Shown: positions 53,149 through 60,597 of the stretch, one piece after another
How positions within the stretch are numbered: the first letter of the stretch is position 1
Layout of the letters: the number at the start of each line of letters is the position of its first letter
Origin: Camelimonas fluminis
GTDB taxonomy: Bacteria; Pseudomonadota; Alphaproteobacteria; Rhizobiales; Beijerinckiaceae
Assembly: GCF_014656355.1 (NCBI RefSeq)
Contig: NZ_BNCG01000004.1
Span: 62,001 to 126,000 of the forward strand
DNA: 64,000 nt
Reading direction: 5' to 3'
The notes under the pieces: generated by a model
Databases searched by the model: none
What the model saw: only the letters and a program-made list of their open reading frames with translations
What the model was told of the DNA's origin: nothing
Made by a program: the position numbers and the translations under genes

Positions 53149-53490
53149 ATGTTAAGCATGAACAGTCGCACGTTGACCGTCGCCGGCCTGGCCATTCTCG
53201 TGGGCGCGCCCGCCATGGCCAGCGGACCCGTCAGCCGGCCGCATCCGGCGGTGGAGCGTCCGGCGGCGGATGCGCCCGCCCGACCAGCCCAGACAGATGA
53301 CATGCAGGCGCTGATTGAGGCGACGCGTGAAATCGCCCGGTCGACCGGCGCAGCGGCGGACAGCATTGGCATGGATCCAGACCGGCTCAGCGGCATCCTG
53401 ATGCGGCTGGACCGGATCGAGGCGCGCGTCAAACGCCTTGATCAACCAGCCAGCCATCCAGCCAGGGGCGCGGAGCCAGGGTGGCGTTGA
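53149..53490 (+). CDS. Small secreted hypothetical protein
   Basis: A 113-residue protein with a Sec-type signal (LTVAGLAILVGAPAMASG), a Pro/Ala-rich linker and a predicted helical, charged C-terminal half (DDMQALIEATREIARS ... MRLDRIEARVKRL) suitable for a coiled coil. It is not recognised as a family. The frame is open from an ATG with weak AGGAC upstream; a second ATG lies three codons in. The call rests on the signal peptide and amphipathic helix and could be wrong. Confidence 0.5.
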   Translation: MLSMNSRTLTVAGLAILVGAPAMASGPVSRPHPAVERPAADAPARPAQTDDMQALIEATREIARSTGAAADSIGMDPDRLSGILMRLDRIEARVKRLDQPASHPARGAEPGWR

Positions 53491-54105
53491 GCCTGCGGAA
53501 ACGATGCGGGCCAGGGAGGGTTCCCCGAGACGTCCGGGTGGTTGCGCACCGGAAGGATGATCGTTCGGGGCGTCCGTTGTCAGCGCCAGGGGCGAGGGGG
53601 CTTCGGGACGCCTCCAGTGTTCCGGGTGGGCCGCCGGACTGATGATCAGCGAGCGGACGTCGGCGGTTTTCCCCATGGCGTCGTCGGATCGCTTCGGAAA
53701 AGCGGATTTCGCTTTTGGTGAACAGGATGCGTCAGGCCGGGTTGGCCGGGCGCATCGTCATATCGGATAATGCCAGCCGCGCGCCTGGTGGAACGACGTT
53801 GATATTCGCATCGGATCTCGCATCGCACCGGGACCGGCTGTCGAATTCCCAAGCTCCACCAGACAGTCAGCACGTTGCCAGCAGTCCTGCTGTTCCGGCG
53901 TTCACGTCGCCGCCGTCCCGGATGGCGCAAGGCGAATGTCGGAGCAGGCCGTCTGGCGTGTTGCGCCTGCGCTACGCTGGAGTCCGGTTCCGCTCGCGAA
54001 GCGGAACATGCCTATTGCCTGTGGTGGGAGCCGGCTCCCACGGTTCGGGGTGGTCGTTCCCACGATTGCGCCGGATCATGTCCGGCCCCCGGAGATCGGT
54101 CCGGA
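53491..54105. other. Gene-free region upstream of the MBOAT gene
   Basis: No gene is supported. Close to the 3' end are two inverted repeats (53987-54007 and 54024-54041) and a GGAG that serves the MBOAT start. Confidence 0.5.
53987..54041. promoter_or_regulatory. Hairpin and 18-bp perfect palindrome upstream of MBOAT gene
   Basis: GTTCCGCT-CGCGA-AGCGGAAC (8-bp stem, 53987-54007) is followed by the perfect palindrome GTGGGAGCCGGCTCCCAC (54024-54041), ending 64 bases before the ATG. They could be an operator or a 5' leader structure; no T-run follows. Confidence 0.4.
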
Positions 54106-55485
54106 ATGTTATTTAACTCGTTCATCTTTCTGCTGCTGTTCCTGCCATTCTCCTTGCTGGTCCATTGGCTTGCCGAACGTTTCCGGCCGGAGTGGCGGCT
54201 GCTGGTGTTGCTGCTGCTGTCATTCGCATTCTACAGTTACTGGGACTGGCGCTTTGCGCCGCTGCTGGCCGCGTCCATCGGGCTGAACTGGGTGCTGGCG
54301 CGCATTTTCTGCCAGGCGCGCCTCGGCTGGCTGATCACTCTGGCGATCTGCGTCAATCTGCTGGTGCTTGGGGTCTTCAAGTACGCCGGCTTTTTCGCCA
54401 GCTTCATTCCCGGCGTGACGATGAAGGGCGTCGATGTCTTCGGCTCCGGCGACGCGCTGCCGCTCGGCATTTCCTTCTTCACCTTTCATCACGTCATGTA
54501 TCTGGTGGATCTGCGCGCCGGCCGCGCGCCCCAGGTCGGTCTTGTGAAATACGGGCTGTACATCGCCTTCTTTCCGCAGGTTCTGGCCGGTCCGCTGGTG
54601 CGCTGGAGCGAGATCCTGCACCAGTTCGACGGCCGCCCCTACATGCGCTCCGACGCCGCGGAGCGTTTCGCGCGCGGGCTGCTGCTGCTGTGCGTCGGTC
54701 TTGCCAAGAAGGTGCTGATCGGCGACCCGCTGGCTGCGTATGTGAATCCGGTCTTCCAGGAAGCGGCCAACGGCGCGACCATCACCCTCGTTCAGGGCTG
54801 GCAGGCAACGCTGGCCTTTACCTTCCAGATTTACTTCGATTTTTCCGGCTATACCGACATGGCGCTGGGCATCGCGCTATTGTTCGGCGTCGTGCTGCCG
54901 CAAAACTTCGAGGCGCCATACCGCTCCCTGTCGTTGCAGGATTTCTGGCGGCGCTGGCATATGACCCTGTCGCGGTTCCTGCGCGACTATCTTTACATTC
55001 CACTTGGCGGCAATCGTCACGGCCTGCCCCTGCAACTGGGCGCGCTGTTCATCACCATGGCGCTTGGCGGCCTCTGGCACGGCGCCGGCATGACTTTCGT
55101 GGCGTGGGGCGCCGCCCATGGCTTCGCCCTCGGCGTGGGGTTGTTGTGGCGCAAGGCGGGCCTGCCCATGCCGGCGGCGCTGGGCTGGGCGGCGACATTC
55201 CTGTTCGTGGTCTTTACCTGGGTGCTGTTCCGGGCTGGCAGTTTCGACGCGGCGTTGCGCATCTATGAGGGCATGCTGGGGCTCACGACCATTGGCGCTG
55301 GCCTGAAATGGCGCGCCATCGCCATCGCCGCCGCCGTTGCGCTGATCGGTCCGACCGCCTGGACTGCCGTGCACAAGGCGCCGCCGTCGCGCGTGCTTGC
55401 CGTCCTTGCGGCAATTGTGTTCACGCTCATCCTGTTCAAGATCGGCGACGATGCGAACTATGAGTTCATCTACTTCCAGTTCTGA
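54106..55485 (+). CDS. MBOAT family membrane-bound O-acyltransferase (AlgI/DltB-like)
   Basis: A 459-residue polytopic membrane protein that moves acyl groups from a cytoplasmic donor onto an extracytoplasmic glycan or polymer. It shows the MBOAT signatures: an early TM FNSFIFLLLFLPFSLLVHWL, WRRWHMTLSRFLRDYLYIPLGG (near residue 285) and the active-site histidine in GGLWHGAGMTF (His near 325). ATG 54106 is preferred (GGAG upstream); a 231-base longer frame covers non-conserved sequence. An SGNH-like gene overlaps its 3' end, as in alginate, cellulose and O-antigen O-acetylation systems. The substrate is unknown. Confidence 0.92.
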   Translation: MLFNSFIFLLLFLPFSLLVHWLAERFRPEWRLLVLLLLSFAFYSYWDWRFAPLLAASIGLNWVLARIFCQARLGWLITLAICVNLLVLGVFKYAGFFASFIPGVTMKGVDVFGSGDALPLGISFFTFHHVMYLVDLRAGRAPQVGLVKYGLYIAFFPQVLAGPLVRWSEILHQFDGRPYMRSDAAERFARGLLLLCVGLAKKVLIGDPLAAYVNPVFQEAANGATITLVQGWQATLAFTFQIYFDFSGYTDMALGIALLFGVVLPQNFEAPYRSLSLQDFWRRWHMTLSRFLRDYLYIPLGGNRHGLPLQLGALFITMALGGLWHGAGMTFVAWGAAHGFALGVGLLWRKAGLPMPAALGWAATFLFVVFTWVLFRAGSFDAALRIYEGMLGLTTIGAGLKWRAIAIAAAVALIGPTAWTAVHKAPPSRVLAVLAAIVFTLILFKIGDDANYEFIYFQF

Positions 55486-56497
55486 CCGCTCGACGTCCCC
55501 GGCCGCAGCCGGGGCGTCCGCGCGCTGGCGCCGGTTCTCGATGGCGTTCATCGTCGCCGCGATCGCGTCGCTGGCCGCGCTCGCCGTCGGTCTGGTGCTG
55601 CTGGACCCCTATGATACCGGGCGGCTGACCCCGCTGGGTCCAAAGGGCATGGCCGAAGGGCCGTCCTGGCAGGTCAACGCCAGTCGCGCCCGCGACCCGC
55701 AGTTCGACTCGGCGATTATCGGCAATTCCCGCGCCCAGATGATCGAGCCGGCGATCCTGGATGAAGCGACCGGAAGCCGTTTCGTCAACCTGAGCATTCA
55801 GGGCGCCGGGCCGCTGGAGTTGCAACTGGTGCTCGCCACATTCCTGCGCCATCACGCTGCGCCCCGGGCGATCGTCATTGGCGTCGATGAATGGTGGTGC
55901 CGCCCGGCGCAGAAGCGCGGCGACAAATTTCCATACTGGCTCTATGCCCCTGGCGCTGTTGAATATTTGCGCGGTCTGGTGCGGTATCAGACGCTTGAGC
56001 ATACGCCGCGCCGCTTCGCCGTTTTGCGCGGCGGCGCCGCAATGGCCCGCCCGGACGGTTATTGGGACTACACTTCCCTGTATCTCGGCATGACCGGCGC
56101 GGAGGCGGCCCAGCGGCGCATGCATGACGGCGAACGTCTCAGCCAGAGCGAAAACCCCAAAAATGTCTTTCCCGCCGTCGCCATCCTGAAAAATATGCTG
56201 GACGCCTTGCCAGACAGCACAGGGGTAGCGGTGGTCTGGCCCCCGACCCATACGAGTTATCAGCCGCTGCCAGGCTCCGGGGCGGACGCGACCCTGCGAC
56301 AATGCCAGGCTGCGTTGCGCGACGTGGTGACGGCGCGCCCTGGCGCAAGGCTGGTGGACTGGAGCGGAGATCGGGACTTCAATCGCGACGCCGCCGATTT
56401 TCACGACGGGACCCACTACCGGAAGAACCTTGCCGGCAGGCTGAACGCGGACGTGGCGGACGGTTTGGCGGGAAGGGCGGAAGCAGCGACCAACTGA
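55451..56497 (+). CDS. SGNH-like O-acyltransferase partner protein (AlgJ/AlgX-like), copy 1
   Basis: A 348-residue protein with an N-terminal Ser-rich tail, one membrane anchor (about 31-51) and a large extracytoplasmic domain. Motifs fit an SGNH hydrolase: AIIGNSRAQM (Ser93 as nucleophile in GNS), VIGVDEWWC, and the C-terminal DFHDGTHYR (Asp/His). Such proteins transfer acyl groups from MBOAT partners onto polysaccharide. It starts inside the MBOAT gene (ATG 55451, alternative 55460), overlapping by 35 bases in another frame, so it is translationally coupled. It is followed by a paralogue. Confidence 0.82.
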   Translation: MRTMSSSTSSSDRSTSPAAAGASARWRRFSMAFIVAAIASLAALAVGLVLLDPYDTGRLTPLGPKGMAEGPSWQVNASRARDPQFDSAIIGNSRAQMIEPAILDEATGSRFVNLSIQGAGPLELQLVLATFLRHHAAPRAIVIGVDEWWCRPAQKRGDKFPYWLYAPGAVEYLRGLVRYQTLEHTPRRFAVLRGGAAMARPDGYWDYTSLYLGMTGAEAAQRRMHDGERLSQSENPKNVFPAVAILKNMLDALPDSTGVAVVWPPTHTSYQPLPGSGADATLRQCQAALRDVVTARPGARLVDWSGDRDFNRDAADFHDGTHYRKNLAGRLNADVADGLAGRAEAATN

Positions 56498-56501
56498 GCC
56501 G

Positions 56502-56597
56502 GCGCGCTGGCCGTCCTTGCGGCGGTCGCGTTGACGCTCATCCTGTTCAAGATCGGCGATGATGCGAACCATGCGTTCATCCACTTCCAGTTCTGAC
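56502..56597 (+). pseudogene. Relic of the MBOAT gene 3' end between the duplicated SGNH genes
   Basis: This 96-base segment aligns with 55391-55486, the end of the MBOAT gene including its TGA, with 11 mismatches and no gap (about 89% identity). The second half doubles as the start of the next SGNH gene, but the first 60 bases are non-coding here. It is the trace left by tandem duplication of an MBOAT-tail plus SGNH unit. Confidence 0.85.
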
Positions 56598-57602
56598 GGC
56601 GCAACGCCGTCGCGCGACGCCAGGCGCTGGCGGCGTTTCTCGGTGACTTTCGTGGTCGCCATCGTGGTGTTGCTGGCCGGGTTCACTGGCGGTCTCGTTC
56701 TGCTGGATCCCTATGACACCGGGCGCTTCACCCCGCTGTCAGTGCGCGGGGTGGCGGAAGGGCCGCCCTGGCAGGTCAACGCCAGCCGCGCCCGTGACCA
56801 GCGCTTCGACTCGGTGGTCGTGGGCAACTCACGCATGCAGATGCTTGAGCCGGAACGTCTGGACAGGCTCACGGGCCGGCGCTTCGTCAACCTCAGCGTG
56901 CTGCGGTCTGGTCCGCTTGAGGTGCGCCCCGTGTTCGAAGCCTTTCTTCGTCATCATCCGTCGCCGCGCGCGGCGGTTATCGGGGTGGACGAACTCTGGT
57001 GCCGGCCGACGCAGAAACGGGGCAACCAGTTCCCGTACTGGCTCTATTCAGCCAGCAACCCGGAATATCTCTATGGGCTCGTCCGCTATCAGGCCGTGGA
57101 GCAGATGGCGCGGCGTCTGTCTGCGCTTTTTGGCGGCGCGGAGATGGCCCGGCCCGACGGTTATTGGGATTATACGACGGTCTATCTTGGCAAGACGGGG
57201 GGGCAGGCAAAGCAGGACGCCATGAAGTCCAGCGCGAGCCGTCCCGTCGACACCGATAATCCTGACAGGGTGTTTCCGGCGATGGCCATTTTGCGGGACA
57301 TGCTCGACGCCTTGCCAGCCACGACCCGGACCGTGCTGGCCTGGCCGCCAACACACATCAACTTCCAGCCGCAGCCCGGCTCGGTCGCTGAAGCTGTCCT
57401 GGACCAGTGCAAGGCGCAGATTCGCGACATCGCAAGCCGACATCCCAACGTCATGTTCCTCGACTGGGGCGGAGACCGCGCGGAGAACCGGAATCCCGCC
57501 AACTTCCACGACGAAATCCATTTCCGTAAAGCACTGGCCGGCCAACTGGCGGACGCTGTCGGCGCGGAGCTGGCGCGTCCTGGCAAAGCGACGGCCGACT
57601 GA
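56562..57602 (+). CDS. SGNH-like O-acyltransferase partner protein, copy 2
   Basis: A 346-residue paralogue of the preceding gene over its full length. It shares MRTM-SSTSSSD, VLLDPYDTGR, GPPWQVNASRARD, GNSRMQM (Ser90), GVDELWCRPTQKRG, ARPDGYWDYT and the C-terminal NFHDEIHFRKALAG. Thus both GNS and the distal His are kept, so it is likely active. The start codon is equivalent to 55451 in copy 1; an ATG one codon earlier (56559) is also possible. Copies differ most in the membrane-anchor and linker regions. A second SGNH may serve another acceptor or donor with the single MBOAT. Confidence 0.82.
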   Translation: MRTMRSSTSSSDGATPSRDARRWRRFSVTFVVAIVVLLAGFTGGLVLLDPYDTGRFTPLSVRGVAEGPPWQVNASRARDQRFDSVVVGNSRMQMLEPERLDRLTGRRFVNLSVLRSGPLEVRPVFEAFLRHHPSPRAAVIGVDELWCRPTQKRGNQFPYWLYSASNPEYLYGLVRYQAVEQMARRLSALFGGAEMARPDGYWDYTTVYLGKTGGQAKQDAMKSSASRPVDTDNPDRVFPAMAILRDMLDALPATTRTVLAWPPTHINFQPQPGSVAEAVLDQCKAQIRDIASRHPNVMFLDWGGDRAENRNPANFHDEIHFRKALAGQLADAVGAELARPGKATAD

Positions 57603-57884
57603 GCTGGCGTTCAGCGGCCGCTGTTGGCGATTCGCACCGGCTGGCGGCTCACGCGCGGGGTTGACGCCTGGCGGGCGGCTGGAGGCGCATGGGCGCCCGC
57701 GCGGCAAATCCTTGTCCCGGCAACGGGAACAGGCCGAAATGTCATTTGTTATGACGCTCGTGCGAAGGGATGCGTTGTCGCGACGTCACGCAGCGTCTAT
57801 ACAGCCTCCCTGCATGCGCCCAGGGAAGGCCGGATCCTTGATCTGGCCACGTGATCCCCGCGGGCCCAGGAGAGAACAGCGGCT

Positions 57885-58304
57885 ATGGCGAACGTAACGA
57901 TAAGCGCGGAATACCGGCCATCCGAAAACGAGCCATTCATGGGTGAGCGCCAGAGAGAGTACTTCCGGCGCAAGCTGCTCGACTGGAAGGACGAGATTCT
58001 GAAGGAAAGCCGGGAAACCCTGGCGACCTTGCAAAAGGAAAACGAAAACCATCCGGACGTGGCCGACCGTGCTTCCTCCGAGACGGACCGGGCGATCGAA
58101 CTGCGGGCGCGCGACCGGCAGCGCAAGCTGATCTCCAAGATCGACGACGCCTTGCAGCGTATCGAAGACGGCACTTATGGTTATTGCGAGGAGACCGGCG
58201 AGCCGATCTCCCTGAAGCGGCTGGAGGCGCGCCCCATCGCGACCCTGTCGCTGGAGGCCCAGGAGCGCCACGAGCGCAACGAGCGGGTGCACCGGGACGA
58301 TTGA
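57885..58304 (+). CDS. dksA: RNA polymerase-binding transcription factor DksA, degenerate zinc finger
   Basis: A 139-residue DksA: N-terminal helix, a coiled-coil hairpin whose tip reads DVADRASSETDRA, and the C-terminal finger region YGYCEETGEPISLKRLEARP. DksA binds RNA polymerase and, with ppGpp, tunes stringent-response promoters. Of the four zinc-ligand cysteines of E. coli (spacing 3-18-3) only the first remains: Cys101, then Thr104, Ser122 and Ala125. This zinc-independent form is known in alphaproteobacteria. AGGAGAG lies 10 bases before the ATG. A long bidirectional terminator follows. Confidence 0.95.
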   Translation: MANVTISAEYRPSENEPFMGERQREYFRRKLLDWKDEILKESRETLATLQKENENHPDVADRASSETDRAIELRARDRQRKLISKIDDALQRIEDGTYGYCEETGEPISLKRLEARPIATLSLEAQERHERNERVHRDD

Positions 58305-58409
58305 CCGGCTCGCGGTTTTCGCGGCGTCAGGCAGAGATCGGGGATGTCTGCTTCCGTGTAACTTGGCCGGGGGCGTTGCGTGCGCGACCTGGCGGCAGGT
58401 TTGCTGATG

Positions 58410-58447
58410 AAACAGAAAGGCCGGGTTTTCACCCGGCCTTTCTGTTT
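58410..58447. terminator. Bidirectional terminator between dksA and the FliO-like gene
   Basis: A perfect 17-bp stem (AAACAGAAAGGCCGGGT and its complement) with loop TTTC. The A-rich/T-rich ends give a T-tract in both directions, fitting two convergent genes. Confidence 0.85.
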
Positions 58448-58467
58448 GGGTCGTTCGGCAGGCGCGC

Positions 58468-60216
58468 TCAGCCCTTCCGTGGCGGCGAGCGTCCCAGCAG
58501 GCGGGCGAACTCGGCCTCGATCGCCTCGGGAGACAGCGGATCAAGCGCTGGCTTGTCGTCTGATTTGTTGCCGGCGTTGTCGTCGGTCTTGCCCGGCGCG
58601 GCGGGTGCAATTGTCTGCGCCGGCCTGGCCGCCGCAGCAGCGGGCGCCGGAGGCGCAACTGGCTTGCTGTCCGCGAAATCAAACGACAGGTCCGGCAAAT
58701 CAACTTTTGAAATCGGCGCGGCGGGCGCCGATGTCGCCGTGGAAGCCGGATTTGTCTTTTCAGCCGCCGGCGCTTCTGGCTGGCGCGCCGCAGGAGCCGC
58801 AGGAGCCGCAGGAGCCTCTGCCTTCGGCGCATCGCCAGGCCCAGACGGTGTTTCGCTGGCAGGAGCCGGCCGTGACGCGGTGGAACGCAGTCCGGCGAGA
58901 TCAAGGCGCAGGGAGGCCAGCGAGCTCATGGGACGCGGAGCCGCCGTTTCAGTCGCGGGTTCATCCGGGGTGGTTGTTGGAGTTGCGGCTGGCGGTGGGA
59001 CCGGCTTGGCAGTCTGGGACGCCGCCGCTGGCGCTGGACTGCGCAGCGCGTCCTGCAACTGGCGCTCCATATCATTCAGCACATGCGAATCGATGGCCGG
59101 TCGCGCGGGTTGCGCCGCAGATGCGGCGAGCGGCGCGGCAATGGATGGCGCTGCGTTGGTTGCCGGAGGTTTCCCCGTGCCCTGGGAGGCGGCCGGCGCC
59201 TGAGGCTCAGGCCCGGGCTGGGGCAGTCCAGACGTCTGCGGCGCGGCTGGACGCTGTTGCGCCGCTGGCTGGCCAGACGGTGCTGCGGGCGTGGGCGTCG
59301 GGCCAAAGCCTGGTCGCCCGGTGGGTTGGGCCTGGGCGCGGGCCGCAACAGGAGCGGCAGGCCCACTGGCCGGCGGCCTGACGCCTGGAGGCGGATTGAA
59401 ACCGGGCGCGGTGGGCCGTCCTGCCGTTGGCCTGGCTGGAGCGGGCGTTGCGGCGCCGGCCGGTCGTTGGCCAGGAGGCTGGCCCAGGGGCTGGCCCAAG
59501 GGTTGGCCGGCGGGTTGGCCGGCGGCCGGAACTGGACGGCCCTGGGGAGCCGGAGCAGGCTGTGGCGCGGAAACGCGGACTTCAGGCGCCGCCGCTTGCG
59601 GGGCGGGCGCTGGCCGGGCTGCGGGGGTTGGCGCGGGAGCTGCTGGCGGCGGAACTGGCGCTGGCCGTGCGGCTGCGGGGACGGGAGTTGCCGGCGTCGG
59701 GGTCGGCGGGGTTGGAGTGACCGGGGCTGGCGCCGGAGCCGCCCCAGGCGCGGGCGCGCCCTGACGAAGCAGGTGATCCACGCTTGGCAGACGGGTTTCG
59801 TTGCGAGGTTCGGGCGCGCGTGGCGGTTGCGGCCGTCCATCGTCGGGGCGCGTCTCGGCGCGACCCGTTTCGGACGGTTCGGAGGCGTCCGCCGGATCGC
59901 TGGCGACCGCTGGCGCACTGCGCCGCCCTTCGCCGCGAATGATGGCGCTTTCGATCACCACGTCCGATGCGCCGCCGATCATCACCAGATGCTCGACATG
60001 GTCGCGGCGCACCAGCACCAGCTGGCGCTGGTCGTCAAGATCATAAACGTCCACAACGCCCAGTCGGGGTTGCCGCGATCGCGGCCCCTGGGCGGCGGCG
60101 CGCTTGCGACCCGACGTAATGCGCCGCAGCACGAAAGCGAGAATCATCACCACGACGAGGATGATGATGAAGGCTAACAGGAATTGCGCGGCGTTTGTCA
60201 TCTCTGATCCGGACAT
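58468..60216 (-). CDS. FliO-like single-pass membrane protein with long Pro/Ala-rich tail
   Basis: A 582-residue protein. One N-terminal membrane helix (FLLAFIIILVVVMILAFVLRR) is followed by a short domain (LGVVDVYDLDDQRQLVLVRRDHVEHLVMIGG, residues about 50-85) resembling the FliO flagellar export component. The remaining 480 residues are Pro/Ala-rich, low complexity and repetitive (PLGQPLGQPPGQ), apart from a short C-terminal helix (LSPEAIEAEFARLLGR). FliO normally has about 100-150 residues, so this is an extreme extension. The start is ATG 60216 or ATG 60201. No flagellar genes are nearby, so the role is uncertain. Confidence 0.68.
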   Translation of the reverse strand: MSGSEMTNAAQFLLAFIIILVVVMILAFVLRRITSGRKRAAAQGPRSRQPRLGVVDVYDLDDQRQLVLVRRDHVEHLVMIGGASDVVIESAIIRGEGRRSAPAVASDPADASEPSETGRAETRPDDGRPQPPRAPEPRNETRLPSVDHLLRQGAPAPGAAPAPAPVTPTPPTPTPATPVPAAARPAPVPPPAAPAPTPAARPAPAPQAAAPEVRVSAPQPAPAPQGRPVPAAGQPAGQPLGQPLGQPPGQRPAGAATPAPARPTAGRPTAPGFNPPPGVRPPASGPAAPVAARAQAQPTGRPGFGPTPTPAAPSGQPAAQQRPAAPQTSGLPQPGPEPQAPAASQGTGKPPATNAAPSIAAPLAASAAQPARPAIDSHVLNDMERQLQDALRSPAPAAASQTAKPVPPPAATPTTTPDEPATETAAPRPMSSLASLRLDLAGLRSTASRPAPASETPSGPGDAPKAEAPAAPAAPAARQPEAPAAEKTNPASTATSAPAAPISKVDLPDLSFDFADSKPVAPPAPAAAAARPAQTIAPAAPGKTDDNAGNKSDDKPALDPLSPEAIEAEFARLLGRSPPRKG

Positions 60217-60597
60217 CGGTTGCTCGGGCGATTGCTGTCGCAAACCGGCGAACCGTCCGGCGACAACATACGTGAGGCGCAGTTTTTCATGATCAGGGTT
60301 AATCGACGGTTGACAGACCGGCAACAAGGATTCGCGTGTGGAAGCAGAAAACGTGAACCTTTCGGCAGGCTTCTTCGATTAAGGTGAACGCACGGATTAA
60401 CTTCGGGCGGCGCGCGCCTCATCGTCTGTTGCGCAGGCTGCGCATGAATGGCCGCGGGGACGTTGCCATTTTATCCGCGATCCTGCTTCTGATGGCGGGC
60501 GCGGCGATAGCCGCGACCGGATGGCAGGGCGCGCCGCCGCGCGCGCTGTTGGGAGGCGGCCAGGCCGCCTCCAGCGGAAGCGATTGTCAGGACGTCG
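60217..60597. other. Divergent intergenic region
   Basis: It separates the FliO-like gene (minus) and cckA (plus). It contains a CtrA-like site (60299-60314) and further TTAA words (60379-60382, 60397-60401). No gene is supported; an ORF at 60384-60662 overlaps cckA out of frame. Confidence 0.5.
60299..60314 (-). promoter_or_regulatory. CtrA-like box between the FliO-like gene and cckA
   Basis: TTAA-TCGACGG-TTGAC differs at one base from TTAA-N7-TTAAC. It is about 85 bases upstream of the FliO-like ATG; the palindromic region could serve either direction. Confidence 0.4.

Noticed and set aside
60379-60401. TTAA ... TTAAC pair upstream of cckA as a CtrA box
   Set aside because: The halves are 14 bases apart rather than 7.
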